Shown here piece by piece: positions 47,189-59,991 of a stretch of 64,000 nucleotides of DNA. The first letter of the stretch is position 1, and the number at the start of each line of letters is the position of its first letter. The stretch comes from Viscum album (lineage: Eukaryota; Streptophyta; Magnoliopsida; Santalales; Viscaceae): contig OY728158.1 in the NCBI GenBank assembly GCA_963277665.1, positions 599,626,818 through 599,690,817 on the forward strand. The letters run 5' to 3'. The notes beneath the pieces were generated by a model, which had not been told where the DNA came from, ran no database searches, and saw nothing but the letters and a program-made list of their open reading frames with translations. Both the position numbers and the translations under genes were made by a program.

Positions 47189-49192
47189 CTAAGAGTTATA
47201 TGAATCTATCCTATCGAATCTCTGCCTGCAATACATAGCTTTATGGCCAAAGTTAGAATAATGAAAACAATATCCACAGAAACTATTTCTTCTATAAGAT
47301 GGAGGATATGAAGTCAATCTCCTTTTTTGATGTCCCAAATCTTCTCCATTCAAGTAGCTCATTGCCTCTTCACAATATGACATGGTATGGACCATATAGC
47401 CACAAAACTGACACTTAATGAGAGTAAATGTATTCTCACTTGAATTTATCCCCATGCCTTATTCCTTGATAGAATATTTGGACTACATATCATTTCTAAA
47501 ATTTTGAGGATAATTTTCAGTTTTTATTTTAGTTTGGATTGAGGGTTTCTTTTTCAGAACTTCAGGCAATGTTTCAACATTTCCAACATTCATCTTGTCT
47601 TTATTTTGTCTCTCTTCACTTCCAGCAGTCGATGTCTCAGCTTCACAGCCAATTCCACTCTTTCCCATGCAAGCAGGAATTTGATCACTCAAGATTTTTC
47701 CAACCCCATCTGAACCACACTTGGCTCTTGCCCGTAATTCTTCATATGAGAATCTTCCAAAATGAATTTTCTTCTTACCCTAATTTGCGGTTGATTGACA
47801 TTCGATTTTACTCCTAAGAGTAACAACTTCTTCCTCAAGACCCTAAAAAGTCTTGGACCTATCTTCCAGTCTAGATGAAAGGTCATTTATGACCTTTTCT
47901 TGTTATTAAATTCTAAGATTTAGTTACACAATGTCATCTGTGCTTTCAAGGATTGAAGACTAAACTCTCACTAGTTCTTTTAGTCGTTCAATTTCTATTT
48001 CAAGCTCATGAACATATTTTGATAATTCTTCCTCCATTTACTTACACTTATTTCATCTCTTACATTTATTCTCATTCTTGGAAAAGGCATCCTTAATTTG
48101 AATATTTAGATCACCATTAGGAGTAATCTGATTATCTCTGCCTTTACTGATTGAGGGTTCTAACTTTTCAATGGTAGCCACCATGGAAGCATGGTTTCCT
48201 GTTTTAAAATCTGGTTCTTCTTCTTCACAAAATTCAATATCATCATCTTCCTCTTCACAGACAATAATCTTTCTCTGTATTTTCTTTCCATATTTGATTT
48301 ATCCCTTTTTGAAAAACCTTTTCTGAGGCTCCTCGATGTCTTCTACTTCTCTCTCATCATAATCAAACTTTATTTGGCACTGAGAGGAAATGTTCCCAAC
48401 TCTTCTACAAGGAAAACATGCCATAGGTAGCTTAACTTTAAATTTACCTTTTCCATCCTTCAACTTCTTAGCGATGAGAGAAATAATTTATTTTTCCTCA
48501 GCATATTCACCACCATTATCTTCGGAAATTTTCAGTTTGTCCATGGAATTGAATTCCATTTCCTTACTTACACGAGTCGTGGCATATTTGGGTTTGACTC
48601 TCATCTCATATGCCAATAGACTACTTAACAGATCATACAGAGATAGTTTAGATAGATCTCTTTCTTCAAGGGTTGACACCTTTTCATTTTACATAGGAGG
48701 AAGTCTTCTCAAGATTTTATTTATGATATCAATGTCTTTGATTTCCTCCCCAAGACCTCGAATTGTTCCCACTACTTCAGTAATTCGATTGAAGAATGAA
48801 TTTTCATTCTCATTAGAATGCATCTTTAGATCGTCAAACCTATTGTGTAAGGCTTGAAGTTTCACGTCCTTCAATTTTTTGTCTCCTTCACAAATGTTTT
48901 CAAGTTTATCCCACATAGAATTTGCTGAGGTGAAACTCATCACCTTTAGATAGATCTGATCTGAAAGAACCACAGTGATAACATTCTAAGCTTTAGCATC
49001 TGCGTCAAAAACATTCTTGTCTATATCAGTCATAGCAAGCCCTGTTGGATCAGTAACTTGTATTCCTTGAATAGTCGCAAAGAGAACTTCCATTCCAATG
49101 TATCTTAAATGAGATTCCATTTTGTTATTCCAAATCTGAAAATTACATCCATCGAAGAGAGGTATTCCCCTAGCATTGACTACATTCTCCAT
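47189..49192 (-). pseudogene. gag: Copia gag with three knuckle-like motifs
   Basis: Starts at an ATG (49192-49190) encoding MENVVNARGIPLFDGCNFQI, 38 bases after the primer binding site. It continues through 48973-48689 (capsid core; SANSMWDKLENICEGDKKLK) and 48679-48488. The first knuckle is CFPCRRVGNISSQC (about 48,418-48,377, His replaced by Asn), followed by an acidic stretch (CEEEDDDIEFCEEEE) and a coiled coil around 48,030-47,840. The second, CQFCGYMVHTMSYC (about 47,415), is intact C-C-H-C. The third, CFHYSNFGHKAMYC (about 47,275), has its second Cys as Tyr. Many stops. The layout matches long SIRE-type gag. Confidence 0.8.
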
Positions 49193-49229
49193 GATGAAAA
49201 AGGATAAATCTAACACCTACAACCTTTAT

Positions 49230-49241
49230 GCCCTGATACCA
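49230..49241 (-). other. Copia primer binding site
   Basis: Minus-strand TGGTATCAGGGC, two or three bases after the 5' LTR, matches 11 of 12 bases of TGGTATCAGAGC, the complement of the initiator tRNA-Met 3' end. Confidence 0.85.
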
Positions 49242-49243
49242 CT

Positions 49244-50698
49244 TTTAGGACCCCGAGACACCCTGAGAGGGGAGTGAATGAGGGTGTCAAATTTTCTTTT
49301 AAACTGATGGATCTTGTTCCCATGTTGGTAGGAACTAGTCAAACATGTATGATGGATGTAATCAAAAATCAAACATTCACATTAAAAGAGATGACACAAC
49401 ACTTTTTACTTGGTTCACCACTATGGAATACATCCATGGAGCATACACTGATAGGTTGTCGGTCGTACCTAATTCCACTATTCTTTACTTGTTTTGGATT
49501 ACAATGGTTCATGAACAGTCACTCTGTCTCGAGCTCACTACCTTTACAAATGTTCAGTGATAGCCCACTGCATCCCTTGGGTCACTACCATTGACTCCCC
49601 CTGGCTCGGTGAAGTCTCAGTCATTTTATAGACGTGAAGGTATCTTCAATAGATTCACAATGAAGTCTTTGCCTCTGCTTAGAAAGAGACTATGCTTGCA
49701 TCTAAGACCAGAGTTGATGCACTCAAACACACTGAACCACTGAACCAGATAATCGGAAATGTGAAAACAGGTTATACTGAAGATTTCACGCAACTCTTAA
49801 CCTTTGCGCAAAATATCTCAGTTTTGCACGAAATACTTGATTTCTGCACTGAAAATATATCACGTAACAACCTCCTTTAAGCGCAGCATTACGCACAACA
49901 CCTTTTTCATGCAGCCTGGCCTTTTTCGTGCTACACAGAGTTTTTCATGGAACCTCAATTTTTTCACGCAATGTCTGCATTTTTGCGCAACGTAACCTTT
50001 TTCTGTGCAACTCAAACTTTTTTGTGCAACTCGTACTTTTTCATGCAGCTCATACTTTTTCACACAACTCTCTTTATGCGAAACTTTACGCGCATCAGAC
50101 CTCAGATCTTGTCTAAGTCTTCAACCATAATGAATGAGGGGGGTCACTTCTTATTTATAGGCGTCTCAGACCCCTGCACGCAAAAATCCATGTGGTTCAA
50201 AAAACCTCTCATTTGGCACATAATATGTCACGCAGGTACTATTTTTCATGCACAACTCCATGTTTTTCATGCATCCCATGCCTTTTCCATTTTATAACGT
50301 TCTGATTCCGAAACACCTATTGCGCAAAAAATATCTCTCCACAATTTCGCGCACCACGCTGTTTTTCACGCATGCCACTATTTTTCACCCAGTCCGCTGT
50401 TTTTCGCACACGCCGCTATTTTTTGCACACTCTGCTACTTTTCGAGCATGCCTACCTTATTTCTCGCACCACTTTATTTTTTTCATGCACCTCCTCTTTC
50501 CAAAAACCTATGTCTTTATTTTCCGATTTTCAGGTCCAAAAATTTGGCAAACACTGGAGAATAGCGTCACCTTCAATAATATTGTCTTCTTGAACTGTAT
50601 GATCACTTTACTGGCACACATTTTTAACTTCCATTGAGGATTGGCAACAAACACAAACCATACACCAATTCATGTATAGAAAAACCATGGTTCCAATA
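49244..50698 (-). repeat. Copia 5' LTR (1,455 bp)
   Basis: Partner of 41,971-43,438 with scattered substitutions and small indels. It starts TATTGGAA and ends CCTAAA on the minus strand. TATA box at 50,159-50,151; minisatellite blocks at about 49,890-50,080 and 50,200-50,490. Confidence 0.9.
50151..50159 (-). promoter_or_regulatory. TATA box in the copia 5' LTR
   Basis: Minus-strand TATAAATAA, at the same place as in the 3' LTR. This is the copy that would drive the element transcript. Confidence 0.6.
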
Positions 50699-50703
50699 AT
50701 CTA
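50699..50703. other. Target-site duplication, right copy (ATCTA)
   Basis: Identical to 41,966-41,970. It fixes the right end of the copia element at 50,698. Confidence 0.85.
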
Positions 50704-52859
50704 TGGTTACATAATTGTTATTATTCACTACTATTTCTACTATATTTCTACTCTAATAAGGAGGGTATAGTATCCCCACATTTCTTAATTGACCATTGAT
50801 TCTAGTCGGCACCCTCTGGAATATGGGGAGTCATAAATGAGGTCATGAAGTGAATCAGTTAAATTAATATGGAGAGTGAGCTAGGTGAAGATATTACATT
50901 ATAGATATTATTATTCCATTTGGTACTTTTCCATTTTTGTTTATGATTTAAAGTAATTTGATGCTTAACTATGTCTTGTGATAATCACCCAAGACGTTAT
51001 GATGTTTCCCTTATTCTCATGTTTTCAGTTATACTTATTAAATCATCCTTCCTGAAATGTTTATTCATTCCTTACTAGGAATTCAAGATAATCCATTTCT
51101 TATGTTTCTATTATCTGGACATTTAGTATGATCCTCACTAATGAGTTGTCTATAATATAGTCTAGTATGTTTCCTTTTAGGATAATCATCTTAAGTACTT
51201 TAAAATAAGATGATTATATAACTAGTATCTAAATAAATTGAACCTATTGGTCCTTGGGATATTATTATTATTTTATTAAATTTAATATATTAAATCATGT
51301 AAAATAAATTCATGATTAAATTGGGTTTATATAGTTTTTATTAGAGGAATGTTTAAGTTAGTTTCTAGAATTAGGGTTAGAAAACCTGAGTGGAAACCCT
51401 TAAGACGAGTCTAAGTGTAGGATGATTTACTAAAATTTTAGTAAATTATTGAGTATGTGATTTTCCTTGAAATTACATCATAGTCTGGATACTAGAAAGT
51501 GGATGTGGCTATGAAATAGATGAATCTACTATTAATTACTCTAAAATCATTGGTTTATAATTGAATCGATCTTCACTCTGGTTCACAATGAGTAAGCCTA
51601 AGATTGAACACCTAGATAAACACCCATGGAGGATATTCTTTATCCATTAAAATTATATTTATGAATCATCATGAAGGATTTATTTTCTAATTACTTTAAG
51701 GGATTAGGTTAATAATTATGAGAGAACATTACTTAATTTATCATAGGTAGAATAAAAATAGTTATTAGATGAACCAAGGGTGAAATAGTTAAAAAGAAAG
51801 TACCATAGTTTGAAATGAATGTTTCATTTAATAATACATCTTCTGAAGGAGATTTCATTTTCATATGATAATTTAATTTAATTTAATTTAATTTTTTGAT
51901 AATCATTTTGGTTTTAGTATTTTTCTGAAACATGATCGCAAAATTGAAGCTAAGAAAGGTATGTATACAAACACCACTATGTCTTATAACTGAATAATCT
52001 ATCGTACTTAAATGGTTTATAATTTTAGTTTAGGCTTTTTATAATGGGAAAAGGTGTGTTTCATATCCTTACCCAAGGTAGTGAGGTTAATATCATAGTA
52101 GAAGTTAAATATTGATACTCTTTATTATTCTATTTAGTGGATGGTATTTATTGATGATATTATGGTATATTAAATGTTTGAGGATTATGTGATACATATA
52201 AGGATTTTTATTCAGTATTTTTTCTTTAATGGTCTTAAAACTTATATTAAATTGTATAAAGAGCCTTGATTTTTTTGTGATAATATTATATTTTTGGGGA
52301 TAACTATTGAAGAACACATGACTGAGGTATGGATTAATATTAGAGTTAAAATATGGTTGATTCTTAGTTACTAAAGGGTATATTTATTTTTTATAAAAGT
52401 GAGTTAGATAGTATCAAGGGAATTGGGATTGATTATTGATTTAATGTAAAAGGGATCCAGGATATTTTTGGTAAATTTTATCTCATTTTTTGGATTATAG
52501 TATATATTGATTAGTTTGAGACTTTATGAACTATTGGTTAATACCATTTGAGGGTTGAGGATTGATTTATGTTTTGGATGAATATATGGTTTCAATATGG
52601 TTTAATTTAATGGATATTCAAATTTTTTTGGTAATGGTATGTTATGAATAATATATTATAATGGTATATACAAACTTGTGTATATGATTAATTTTGTTTC
52701 AGAAAACCCAATTGAATTAATACATCCTAAGAGAGTAAGGTAAATGTCATATTAGATTTTATATCCCAAATGATAAATATTTTAAGAATACCCTCTTGTA
52801 ATTTCATCAGTTAGTAATAACTAAATTGAAAGTATGAAATTTATTTATGGGTGGTAGAA
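50704..52859. other. Unassigned AT-rich segment right of the copia insertion
   Basis: Continues the sequence interrupted at 41,970. No coding capacity; the 70-residue frame at 52105-52317 (minus) is low-complexity. A TTTAATTTAA microsatellite-like run lies near 51,878-51,896. The DNA between about 50,990 and 51,110 weakly resembles 56,085-56,190. Confidence 0.3.
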
Positions 52860-55800
52860 TGTAGGGACCTAATATTTTAGACCCTTTAAATTAATACAAT
52901 CTTTGATAGATTGCATAACATGCTACACCAAAATAATTCAAAACCCAACTAAAATAAACAATGATATATTAAAATTATATATAGAATATAATAATTAGTT
53001 TATGAATGGATAACAATCAATTACAAATTATTTCTTTTATTAATATTTTAAAAAGGATGTCTGTCAAAGAACCATTACAAAAGTTATTGTATTTTTCCTT
53101 AAAAAAATAAATTTACCAGGATTAAAAGTATATTATAATAGGTAGTATTTATATTTTTAATCTATTTTTTCAAAATTAAATTATTTTGAAATATAAGTGA
53201 AATAAGATTAAAAACACTTGAAGCCAAAAATTTAATTTTTTTAATAAAAGTATTTCTTCAATATATATTACAATTTAATTTAAAGAATAATTTTATAATT
53301 TTATAATTTTAATATAGAAAAATTAATTTTATTTTTGAATTAAAAATTTAAATATTATATTAGGATTATGTTTTATATTATTTTTTGAAAAAAAATAAAT
53401 TTTATATGAATAATGAAGAATATCGTTTTTACAAATAACATGACTTTTATTAGTATATAAGTATGAATTGGAAATTAATGAAATTTTTTTATAAGAATAT
53501 ATATGTATTTTATAATTGAGGTTATAATTTTTTGTAATTTAAAAATCCATATTTATATTTTTATAAATTAAGTTAAATTTGTTAGAATTATTTTTAATAC
53601 ATTATACAATTAGTATTCTATAATAATTTTTTGTAAATTTTAGAAAATTAATATCATATAATTGATTTAAATTTTTTAATCATTAGGTCTTAATTATGTA
53701 AAAAAATATTTTTTTGGGAATAAAAGATAAATTACATTGGTAAAAACTTGTTACCTTAATAAAATTCAAAAGGGGTAAAAAGAGTTTAACAAAGATGGAA
53801 ATTCCACAAACATGTTAAAAAAATTTAGAGAAATGGATTGATGAATACTTTATTGACCTTATCCCTTCCCATATTCCATATTTCCCAATATTTGAGCAAA
53901 TTTCCTTGAGATTGACTTCCTATTATTAAAAATATCTTTGTATTTACAAAAATTTTATCCCTTTTTAGTTATAAAAGGTGAACCACTCTACCTACATTAC
54001 CTCACACCACAACATAATTTTATTTACCAAAATATAACCAATAATAACCTAAAATTTTTTATACACCTTTAATATTTTTTCATAATTTAAAAATACAATC
54101 TTTATAATACTTGACCCCTTTTACAAAGGAGCTAATCTAAGAAGTGAAGAATGAATTTCTAATCACCCCTTTCTCATTTCAATTATATTATGAAAAATTC
54201 TTATTCCTAAAGGTCCATTAAAAATATTAAAATAATAACACAAGTATCATTATTATAATATTATTTTATTATGATTATGGAATAATCATTTACCATAGTT
54301 CAATTTTCTATTAAGAAAAAAAAACGTGAATTATGCATATGTGAAAACTACTACCTCCATAAAGAAACATGTTTTGTTTTCCTTCACCACATAACCAAGA
54401 AGGTACAAAAGAATAATTAAAGAAATATATATGATATATATATATATATATCATATTTAATTTCCATAAATGTTAAACTATGCTACTTATTTATTCCACC
54501 CTTAAAAAATGTGATCATCATACACGCATATGTACAGACTACAGTCTCCATGGAATGATACAATCTATCATACAATATATCCCTTTTGATTGGGTTTAGT
54601 TAATATTTTATGATTATATGTGATATATATAAGTAAAATACATTATATATATGGTTATTTATGGATAACCAAAAAATTAGTGATCATTATAAGGCCATTA
54701 ATATCATTAAAAAACTCGAAACCAGCTCATCACCATTTTCCTCTTCAATAAACATGTCTAATACTCCCATGTGGAAGAATTATAAAATTTATGGTATTTA
54801 TAAAAAATAAATTCTAGTACCTTTAATGGTTTTTAAATGATTAAATTTTGGGGAATAAGGAATAATGATACCACTTTTATGAACCAAGTTCAAGACATTC
54901 ATGATTACTAACACGAAAAGTTGAAAATCGATTATAAAAATAAAATAAATTAATAGAATTACTATTAATGAAGAGTATAAAAGGAAATTTATATGAATAA
55001 TTCTATTAAATAGGTAATTAATATATTTCTCTTTATGATATATTAGGTTAAAGCACTTCCATGTAAATTAAGGGTAATGGTAAGGTACTGGTAATTCAAA
55101 CTCCTTTATTTAAGTTATATAATTTTTTATTAAAATGTACTATTCAAATAATTTCCATTTTATGGATTATCTAAATCTTATTTATAGGGAAATTGTGTTT
55201 TTTATCCAAATCCTCTTTAATGAAATATTTAATTTTCACTTTAAAAAACGACGGAGATTCTTTTAAAGGAGGCTCAAAAATATAAATTTTACATTGATGA
55301 ATGGAAAATGTTTTCAAAAATTCTCCTTTGATGATTTAAATTTGATTTTACTATCTATAATTAAAATTATATACATCTAATAGAGTCATGTTTCTTTTCT
55401 ACATGGTATTATTCTTTTATTATGTGATTATTTTGGGTGATCATGTTTTTCGAATCAAATGATTTAGTTGATAATGTTTTTAAACCATTTGTATGTTTTA
55501 AGAAACCAATTTTTCTTCAATAGGTTATTTATTAAAAGTGATTAGTTTAAATTTGGATGTTTTATGAGACCCATATTTTTCCATGCGTTATTTATGGAAA
55601 GTGAATGTTTTCCATTTGGATGTTTAATGAAACCGATTTTTTTTCCACGGTTTCTTTATGAAAAGTTAATTTTTTATTTGTAAGTTTTATGAAACACATT
55701 TTTCCCATAATTTCTTTATGAAATGAAGAGTGAATGATATTTAATTGGAAGACATAAGTCTGGATGAATTATGGGTGGGTATCACCCTCCAATGCATTGG

Positions 55801-56350
55801 TTAAGAGTTATATATCAAGAGATAGGACTTTATGAGTATATTTGAGTTTCTCATAAACATAGACTCTAATTGTGTGGATATTGAAAGTAATGTTTCTATA
55901 TTCTAATGTTTGTTACATGATTTAAGTTTGTTATTAATTATGATATTATTATCTCATTATTGAAGGTATATGTCAACTGTTTTAAGTCATATTACAGATA
56001 TTATGTTTCCCTATGATTTTTCTGGATTTAATTTCTTATGTTATATACTTTGAAGATCACCTATGTCAAATGAGTGTCACTTGTGATGTTATGATATTCC
56101 CCTGATGCACATTATTTTCACTTAGGATTATGAACTCATCATTGATTAAATTCTTAATCATCCCTTACTGAGTGTTTGAGCTCACCCTTTTTATGTTTTT
56201 GTTCCCTTGGATTTTAGGAAGAGTCTTAATAATAAGATATCTAGAATATGGTCTACTATGATTCCTTAAAATACAAATTATCTCTAGTAAAAAAAATCAT
56301 TGGTTTATTTAGATAGTCTCAAAAGTCACTAAATCAATTTTTACTAGTGA
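52860..56350 (+). mobile_element. Giant LTR copy A2 (about 3.5 kb)
   Basis: Starts TGTAGGGACCTAATATTTTA at 52,860 and matches A1 as far as A1 goes. Its last part aligns with the other copies: GGGTGGGTATCACCCTCC at 55,770 with 63,447 (copy C), 33,245 (B1) and 40,090 (B2); and CATCCCTTACTGAGTGTTTG at 56,163 with 63,768. The right end is approximate. Units with TGTACAGACTAC...TCCATGGAATGAT recur near 54,340 and 54,530. An (AT)n palindrome lies at about 54,428-54,455, and about 66-bp repeats at 55,480-55,735. Confidence 0.5.
53970..53976 (+). promoter_or_regulatory. TATA box of LTR A2
   Basis: TATAAAAGG with GACTTCCTATTATTAAA about 55 bp upstream and CTCTACCTACATTACC downstream, as in the other copies. 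Confidence 0.6.
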
Positions 56351-57319
56351 AATTATTATTTTTATGAAATATAATATCTAAAAAACATTTATAATTAAGG
56401 TATGATTTTTTTGGATTGTTATACATATGGTGGGACCTATAATTTTTGCACCTTTTTTGATTTCTAGTCCAACTTTTTTATAATCTCTGAAACTAATAAT
56501 ATTAGTTAGTGGAGACTTGACATTTTTATCAAACTTCCTTCTATAGGGGTTTCCACATAAAAAAAATTCATGTATATTTTACTATATGTTTAAGGTCATG
56601 TGATTTAGACTAAGTAAAGATGGTGTTTAAGGTAAAACACTTTTACATAAATTCTCTAATGTTTAAATCTATAAAAATTTAAACTATGATTAAAGAAATG
56701 TAATGAAAGGGAAAGTTTAAACTTAACATGAATGAAGTACATATATACAACATGGATTACCTTAGGGAATACGCGTAAAGACTATAACCCTAGTATCCAA
56801 GAGACGATGGTTACTTTATTACAATGGAATAAGATGCAAGGAATCACATCCTGAAGGAATGAATAGTTTATAAATCATGGTAAAATAGATATATAATTTA
56901 GTTAGACATAAAATTTAAAACATAAAATACAAAAAATATTTTCTTTGAGATCATATTTATTCCCTCCAGCATATCCTGACATATCAAGCACAAAAAACTT
57001 CTAAAAATCATTGGGAATGTAAACATAAGAAAGGAGAAAGATCTAATTATTAGTAAGGGTATGTATATAGTGGAAGCTATCATGAATAGATAATACATAA
57101 TCAATATGAAAAGGAAATGAAATGAAACAAATTCCATTTTATCAATAACTTGAACATGAAGAATAATATGGAATGAATAAATGATAATAAAATAATTCCA
57201 TATAAATAATCAACTGATCTTGAATACCAACCATGTATATTCTAACTAATCAAATAATTATATGAACATAAATAACTGATATCATAATGAGGGAATTCGT
57301 AATGATTGTTTTTTAGTTA
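56351..57319. other. UTR-like segment of E2, right of the giant-LTR block
   Basis: The stretch at about 56,570-56,640 repeats 24,205-24,275. The rest is AT-rich and non-coding. The 79-residue minus frame (56898-57137) is Phe/Ile/Met-rich low-complexity translation, not a gene. Confidence 0.3.
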
Positions 57320-59530
57320 CTTGAAACTTGTGTTCTAGTATTAAGAATCACTGCTTCCAGGGGGTTTCCATTAGAATTATTCGTTGAATTAGAAACACCC
57401 AAAAGTTCTTTATCCAAGAGGGACCTTCTTTCCAAAGGCATGAGTTCATTAAGTTTGAACATTAAAATACTTAGGAACATGATCTGGTCAAGAGGATGGG
57501 AGGTCGGACTCATCACACCCTTTTGGGGGGAATTATGGTTTACTCTGTGACTCTCTTTATAAATTTAAGATATTTTCATGAATCCTTATTAATTTACCAA
57601 GTATAACATAGGTTTCCCTTGGAATTTGAAATCAATTATTGACATGTGTGAAATTTTGAATCTTCTGTACGTATTAAAGGTTCTTCGTTAATGGAGATAT
57701 CCATATGTATACAAGGTTCCCCATCAATGGTATCCTCCCACATACTATTTAGAGATTATTTTAATCATCTCTATGATGATATGAGTTTTGAATCCACTCA
57801 GTGGGGCACTATAGAATTTATTATCATCCAGGGAGACGATGGTTTATTTTGATATTGGGATAGTACCCAAAAAATGGGATACCTATGTATCCTTGTGAAA
57901 GGAATTAAAACCCTCATAGTTTAGTTTCGTTTAATGAGACACATCATAATTTTCAAGGTCATGTGGTAATAACCTAGCCATACAGTTTAATGTCATGTGG
58001 TAAGGACATCTAAGAGAAATGTGCTTAGTCAATGTTTGGTGTAGGACTTATGATGAAGAAGCCCAAGGAACATTCAAAGGATATGGGTTTCCATGTAATA
58101 TTAAACCCTATTGGGAATATAGCCCAAGGATAATAGGGTTGATTTGAAGTGTTGGGTTTGGACCTGAAAGAGGCTTCCTACGTATCTCATGTCGATGGGA
58201 ATCAAATCCCACATAGTTCGATGAATCTCATATAAGAGTGTAGTCCTTTGAGAGAAATAAGTTTGGGATTACTTCCTGAAAAGGATTCCTTGATGATTTG
58301 GGGGTTTAATTTGGGGCTTAATCCTAAGGAAGATGCCCAGATTAAGGGAGTTAGGGTTGGATTATTGAAGAGGATATCCAATGACCTTAGGCCCTAAGAA
58401 GGATTCCTACGTATCGTTGTTTGAATAGGAATAAGTGTTCTTGTAGTTCATGTTTTTGTGAAAATTTTGTGCCCATGGCAAATCTCTAAGCCCATGTGAG
58501 TCATGCTCGGTGTGAGAAACAAGAGGATGTCAAAGATTCAACAAAGGAAGACACACTTTTCCTCCTCTTCTAGTGGAAGAGGGAACAACTACAACAGCTA
58601 GGGTGGATGAGGTTGTGGCAACCTAAGAAGAGGGAGAGGCGACGATCCTTCCCTCTATTCACTTTACATTGGACAGGGGTCCAATGAAAGGAAAGAGTGA
58701 AGGTGAAGGAAGTATAGAGGAGCAAGACTTCCACCTCCTAATTCAAATGTTATGGAATTACACCCGGATGGTGCCATAGTGGATCTTGGTATGGTAGGGA
58801 TACTTCTACATTCTTACATTGAAAAGAAAGCATGAACCGTACCTTCCCTACCAGATACCTGAGGTTCTAGATCTTAAAGACAAAAATGGGAGGACATAAC
58901 CCAAACCCTAATCCTCCAAATGGGGAACCTTCCAACAATTTTCCAAGTAGAAAGGTCCATATGGATGTGGATATACAAACCCACAGACACTCCCTGAATC
59001 CTAACCCCATTTTGAATCAAATTTGGGAAACCTATGACTGTGGATATACAATCCTAAATAGGAGACATGTTGATGTGCCTTTATCAAAGGTTTGATAAGT
59101 TAGGAGGTTTTAACTTAGTATCTTTCAAATAATGGAACCAAGGAAGGAGATACCCTACTATGAGTATCTTTAAAGAGGGTACTTAAGATGATATGTAGGC
59201 CTTATATACAATCCTTCTGTGTAGGTGCCCCACATAGGTATGCCACGTAGGTACCCCATGTAGGTAATCTATGTATTTGTACTGTGCAGGTGTGCCAAGT
59301 AGGTCTTTATGATGACTAAAAAAGTTCCTCACATAGGGGATCCAATCCTACGTGAGCTTCAAAAAATGAAAGAATTTTAGACCATGCTTATCACTATAAA
59401 TTATCTCTTCCATCATTTTTTAGAGAGCTACCCGAGACAATTATAAGGATCTAGGTGAAATAGATACGCAATGGGAGCTTCATGAAGTCCTTCAACATTT
59501 TCAGTCACAAAAATAGGGAGCCCAAGGGTC

Positions 59531-59540
59531 CTATTTATAG
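59531..59540 (-). promoter_or_regulatory. Minus-strand TATA box in the E1-like LTR
   Basis: Minus-strand CTATAAATAG, about 1,050 bp from the CTCTAAGCCCA box, against about 1,070 bp for the equivalent pair at 18,643 and 17,572. Confidence 0.45.
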
Positions 59541-59983
59541 GCATGGATGGGGCTCGGTCGAAGGGAGGTTGTCCGCACAAGTCATCCGCGTATGTTCTCC
59601 ATGCAGGTCTGCAGCATAGGGGTATAGAAAGTATACTGTTGCGCAGGTATGCTGTCTAAGTCTACCATGCAGTTATGCCACGTAGGTTTGTTGTGCATGT
59701 CTTTTGAGACTTTGGATTTCCTTTTAATTCTTCGAACATTGTCTTGGGATTTTGAAATATATAGGACTATCTTCATAGTATTTTTTTATTCCTAAGTAGT
59801 TTCAATAAAATCCACCCCTCAGGATTAGATCCTAATAGAATGAGGGTTGAGTCTTGAGGTAAAATTACGGGGAAAAGACTAAGGATTAATTGTTGAACCA
59901 CACAGGTTTTTCATAGAGCTTCTTTTCATAGCTATTCCTCTTATCTGTTTTGCGCAGACATGCCATGGATATCTATGGAGAGC

Positions 59984-59991
59984 TATAAATA
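59984..59991 (+). promoter_or_regulatory. Plus-strand TATA box upstream of the PMD remnant
   Basis: TATAAATA (within AGCTATAAATAGG), 270 bp before the candidate intron and about 370 bp before the first coding stretch. A degenerate counterpart, TGATAAATATT near 19,109, lies at about the same distance from the E2 minus-strand TATA box. Confidence 0.45.

Larger units (their letters stand above)
41971..50698 (-). mobile_element. Ty1/copia retrotransposon, complete in outline but decayed, probably SIRE/Maximus-like
   Basis: 8,728 bp on the minus strand. Order from its 5' end: LTR (50698-49244), primer binding site (49241-49230), gag (from 49192), protease, integrase, reverse transcriptase-RNase H (ends 43888), short UTR, polypurine tract (43451-43439), LTR (43438-41971). 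The integrase-before-RT order and the protease sequence define copia. The acidic, coiled-coil-bearing gag with several knuckles and the HSPTKHIEIRYHF segment in RNase H point to the SIRE/Maximus group (inference). No env-like ORF lies between RNase H and the 3' LTR. Stops and frameshifts in every domain, plus lost catalytic residues, make it non-functional. Confidence 0.9.

Noticed and set aside
26612..54455. (AT)n runs as independent microsatellites
   Set aside because: They occur at the same place inside the tandem units of each giant LTR, so they belong to the element.
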